Shown in pieces: positions 11,958 through 14,458 of a stretch of DNA of 14,458 nucleotides. The DNA is from Bacteroidales bacterium. GTDB taxonomy: Bacteria > Bacteroidota > Bacteroidia > Bacteroidales > VadinHA17. Where the stretch lies: NCBI GenBank assembly GCA_020353115.1, contig CP070687.1, forward strand, positions 1,146,024-1,160,481, given 5' to 3'. Within the stretch, counting starts at the first letter, position 1. The number at the start of each line of letters is the position of its first letter. The notes below the pieces were generated by a model. The model did no database searches, had not been told where the DNA came from, and saw nothing but the letters and a program-made list of their open reading frames with translations. Made by a program: the position numbers and the translations under genes.

Positions 11958-14423
11958 ATGATTGAGATATCTGTTAAAGACATATCCAAACTCACCGGAG
12001 GTGAATTGATCGGGAGTGGCAATCGGAAGATACGCCAGCTGCTTATTGACAGCCGGAAACATATCACCTCAGAAGGTACGTTGTTCATTGCACTTGCCGG
12101 AGACCGTAATGACGGGCATCGATTTATCCGGGATCTGTTCCGGAAAGGTATACGAATTTTCATGGTGGATCATCCACCCGATGAGATAGAAAAGTTCACC
12201 GATGCCACTTTTATCCTTGTACACAACACACTTGATTCACTGCAGCAACTGGCAGGTTATGTCAGGAACAGATATAAAAATCCGTTGATCTCCATAACCG
12301 GCAGCAATGGTAAAACGGTTATAAAGGAATGGTTATCCCAGATGCTCGGCGTGGATAAAAAAGTAGTCAGAAGTCCCAGGAGCTTTAATTCACAGGTTGG
12401 CGTTCCGCTCTCCTTGTGGCTCCTGGACAATGAATTTGATTATGCCATTATTGAAGCAGGAATATCCTTCCCCGGTGAGATGGAAAAACTCCGGAAGATC
12501 ATAAGGCCGGATATCGGGATCTTTTCCAATATAGGGGAAGCACACCAGGAGAATTTTTCATCTATTGCGGATAAAGTCAGGGAAAAACTGAATCTATTCA
12601 GAGATTCTGGTGCATTGATCTACTGTTACGATCATATGGAAATCCGGACCGCGATTTTATCCGATCCCGGTATAGCTGGGAAATCATTTTTTACCTGGTC
12701 CGAGAACAGCAATGCCGACTTACGGATAAAAAGTGTTGTAAGGAAGGAAGAAAGGACTACCATAGAGGGGATTTATGCTGATGAAACCATTCGTATCCGT
12801 ATCCCGTTTACGGATGATGCATCGGTAGAAAATGCTATCCAAACCTGGTGCCTGCTACTATATCTGGGGTATACGCCAGGAGTGATCCGGCAGCGAATGG
12901 AAAAACTGGAGCCGGTCGCCATGCGGCTGGAAATGAAAAAAGGAATTAACCGGTGTACGATTATTAACGATAGTTATAATTCGGATCTCGGATCACTGCA
13001 AATTGCGGTTGACCTTCTTTTTTCTCAAAAACAACATAATAAGAGAACCATGATCCTCTCCGATATTCTGCAGAGCGGGAGGGATGAAAAAGAACTCTAT
13101 TCTGAAGTGGCAGATCTGGTGTCCCGACGGGGATTGGACAGAATCATTGGTATAGGTGAATCAATTTCAAGGTTTGCAGATCTTTTCCCCATGAATAAGG
13201 AGTTTTATCATTCTACCGGGGAATTCCTGTCCCACCTGCAAAAGGATATGTTCTCCGGTGAAGCCGTCCTGCTAAAAGGAGCTCGGATATTTGAATTCGA
13301 AAAGATCCTTCAAAGCCTGGAACAGCAAATTCATCAGACCCAGCTTGAAATTAATCTCGATGCCCTTATTCACAACCTGAATTTTTTCCGGTCAAAACTT
13401 CATCCCTCTACCCGGGTTATGGTAATGGTAAAAGCCTTCTCCTACGGAAGCGGGTCATACGAGATTGCCAGCGCAATGCAATTTCAACGGGTTGACTACC
13501 TGGCTGTCGCATTTGCGGATGAAGGGGTAATGCTGCGGGAAGCCGGGATTAACCTTCCAATAATGGTAATGAATCCGGAAGTAAAAAGTCTGGATCTCTT
13601 GATACGATATGATCTGGAACCTGAGATTTATGATTTTAACATACTCAAACGTTTCTCCGAAGTTGTCCGGCGGAGTGGTATGATGAATTACCCTGTTCAT
13701 ATTAAGCTTGATACAGGAATGAACAGACTAGGATTTGTAGCCGGAGAAAAGGAAAGGCTGCTTGAGGTTCTAAAAACCCACCGCGAGTTATTTGTTAAAT
13801 CTGTTTTTTCACACCTTGCAGCCAGTGATGATAAAAAACACGACCATTTCACAAGGCATCAAATTGATCTCTTTACAACTATTAGTGATAAACTGATTGC
13901 CATGTACAACCATCATGTACTGAGGCATATACTTAATTCATCCGGTATTGAAAGGTTTCCCGAAGCCCAGTTTGACATGGTAAGGCTTGGTATAGGGCTA
14001 TACGGGATAAGCGACCGGAACCGGGATCAGGTTCGGAATATAAGCAGCCTGAAAAGCCGTATTTCACAAATTAAGTCGGTAAAAGCAGGTGATTCCATAG
14101 GGTATGGAAGAGATGCGAGGGTATCCGGGGAGACAAGAATCGCTGTTATACCGGTCGGATATGCAGACGGGTTGAACAGGAAATTCGGGAATGGCGTTGG
14201 ACAATTCATTATTAACGATAAACCTGTGCCTGTCATAGGGAATATTTGTATGGATATGTGTATGGTGAATATTACAGGTGTGGATGCAAAAACAGGCGAT
14301 GAGGTGGAAATATTCGGTGAAAGGAACCGGATATCCGATCTGGCGGAGAAGATCGATACCATCCCCTATGAGATACTGGCCGGGATTTCACAAAGAGTGA
14401 AAAGGGTATATTTTCAGGAATAA
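11958..14423 (+). CDS. Bifunctional UDP-MurNAc-tripeptide--D-Ala-D-Ala ligase / alanine racemase (MurF-Alr fusion)
   Basis: The 821-residue fusion joins two steps of peptidoglycan precursor synthesis in the cytoplasm. Residues 1 to about 455 are MurF, which adds D-Ala-D-Ala to UDP-MurNAc-tripeptide. They show the N-terminal substrate domain (LLIDSRKHITSEGTLFIAL), the ATP loop ITGSNGKT (113-120), NIGEAH (191-196), INDSYNSDLGSL (336-347) and LLKGARIFEFE (438-448). From about residue 461 (TQLEINLDALIHNLNFFRS) an alanine racemase follows with almost no linker. It has the PLP lysine Lys492 in VMVKAFSYGSG, HIKLDTGMNRLGF (581-593), the expected catalytic tyrosine Tyr716 in SIGYG, PVGYADGLNR (732-741), GNICMD (761-766) and the terminal TIPYEIL (801-807). 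Both halves look intact. This fusion is characteristic of Bacteroidota. The start matches normal MurF N-termini. Confidence 0.97.
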   Translation: MIEISVKDISKLTGGELIGSGNRKIRQLLIDSRKHITSEGTLFIALAGDRNDGHRFIRDLFRKGIRIFMVDHPPDEIEKFTDATFILVHNTLDSLQQLAGYVRNRYKNPLISITGSNGKTVIKEWLSQMLGVDKKVVRSPRSFNSQVGVPLSLWLLDNEFDYAIIEAGISFPGEMEKLRKIIRPDIGIFSNIGEAHQENFSSIADKVREKLNLFRDSGALIYCYDHMEIRTAILSDPGIAGKSFFTWSENSNADLRIKSVVRKEERTTIEGIYADETIRIRIPFTDDASVENAIQTWCLLLYLGYTPGVIRQRMEKLEPVAMRLEMKKGINRCTIINDSYNSDLGSLQIAVDLLFSQKQHNKRTMILSDILQSGRDEKELYSEVADLVSRRGLDRIIGIGESISRFADLFPMNKEFYHSTGEFLSHLQKDMFSGEAVLLKGARIFEFEKILQSLEQQIHQTQLEINLDALIHNLNFFRSKLHPSTRVMVMVKAFSYGSGSYEIASAMQFQRVDYLAVAFADEGVMLREAGINLPIMVMNPEVKSLDLLIRYDLEPEIYDFNILKRFSEVVRRSGMMNYPVHIKLDTGMNRLGFVAGEKERLLEVLKTHRELFVKSVFSHLAASDDKKHDHFTRHQIDLFTTISDKLIAMYNHHVLRHILNSSGIERFPEAQFDMVRLGIGLYGISDRNRDQVRNISSLKSRISQIKSVKAGDSIGYGRDARVSGETRIAVIPVGYADGLNRKFGNGVGQFIINDKPVPVIGNICMDMCMVNITGVDAKTGDEVEIFGERNRISDLAEKIDTIPYEILAGISQRVKRVYFQE

Positions 14424-14440
14424 AGGAGCCGGTCCGCAAT

Positions 14441-14456
14441 ACCACAAACCCGTGGT
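14441..14456 (+). other. Short hairpin after murF-alr at the window edge
   Basis: ACCAC and GTGGT form a 5-base inverted repeat around AAACCC, 18 bases after the murF-alr stop. The window ends two bases later, so whether a T-run follows, making it a terminator, cannot be seen. Confidence 0.25.
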
Positions 14457-14458
14457 GA

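Noticed and set aside
1..14458. tRNA, rRNA, CRISPR array, defence island or biosynthetic cluster
   Set aside because: I looked through the intergenic stretches and found no cloverleaf, ribosomal RNA sequence, spaced direct repeats or characteristic proteins; the genes are core housekeeping functions.

Overview
The window reads as a stretch of core chromosome from a member of the Bacteroidota, most likely in or near the order Bacteroidales. Three things point there: a fused MurF-alanine racemase gene, a two-gene acyl-CoA carboxylase beta / small biotin carrier pair of the type common in that phylum, and upstream sites matching the Bacteroidota -7 promoter element TAnnTTTG with mostly no Shine-Dalgarno sequence before start codons. 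Base composition looks even and I see no sharp change suggesting an acquired island. The genus cannot be told from this sequence.

Layout, left to right. Positions 1-873 hold the C-terminal part of an LptF/LptG-type permease that begins outside the window. A carboxyltransferase subunit (1111-2655) and its biotin carrier (2667-3002) form a short plus-strand operon that converges on ispE (3041-3865, minus). Divergent from ispE is dnaB (4089-5612), with a promoter-like box just before the ATG. After a 367-base gap with no convincing gene come a DUF302 gene (5980-6369) with an unusually good ribosome binding site, a DEAD-box RNA helicase that begins with TTG (6504-7667), and rmuC (7787-9079).

The region 9080-9799 is the least ordinary. 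It holds a 195-base segment with 15-base terminal inverted repeats (a MITE-like element), a bulged hairpin, and a 69-residue membrane or secreted protein of unknown function on the minus strand. Next, also on the minus strand, lie rsmI (9800-10474) and an unrecognised 255-residue protein (10467-11234), overlapping by 8 bases so that the unknown protein is upstream and probably translationally coupled to rsmI. Thymidine kinase (11313-11897) diverges from this pair. Between them is a perfect 18-base palindrome that contains a -7 box on each strand. The window ends with the murF-alr fusion (11958-14423), probably transcribed with tdk.

Functionally this is housekeeping: envelope building (LptF/G, MurF-Alr), isoprenoid precursors (IspE), replication and DNA processing (DnaB, RmuC), RNA and ribosome work (DEAD-box helicase, RsmI), nucleotide salvage (Tdk) and propionate/methylmalonyl-CoA metabolism. 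I found no rRNA, tRNA, CRISPR array, defence system or biosynthetic cluster. The points most worth following are the symmetric divergent promoter, the MITE-like element and the two unknown proteins.
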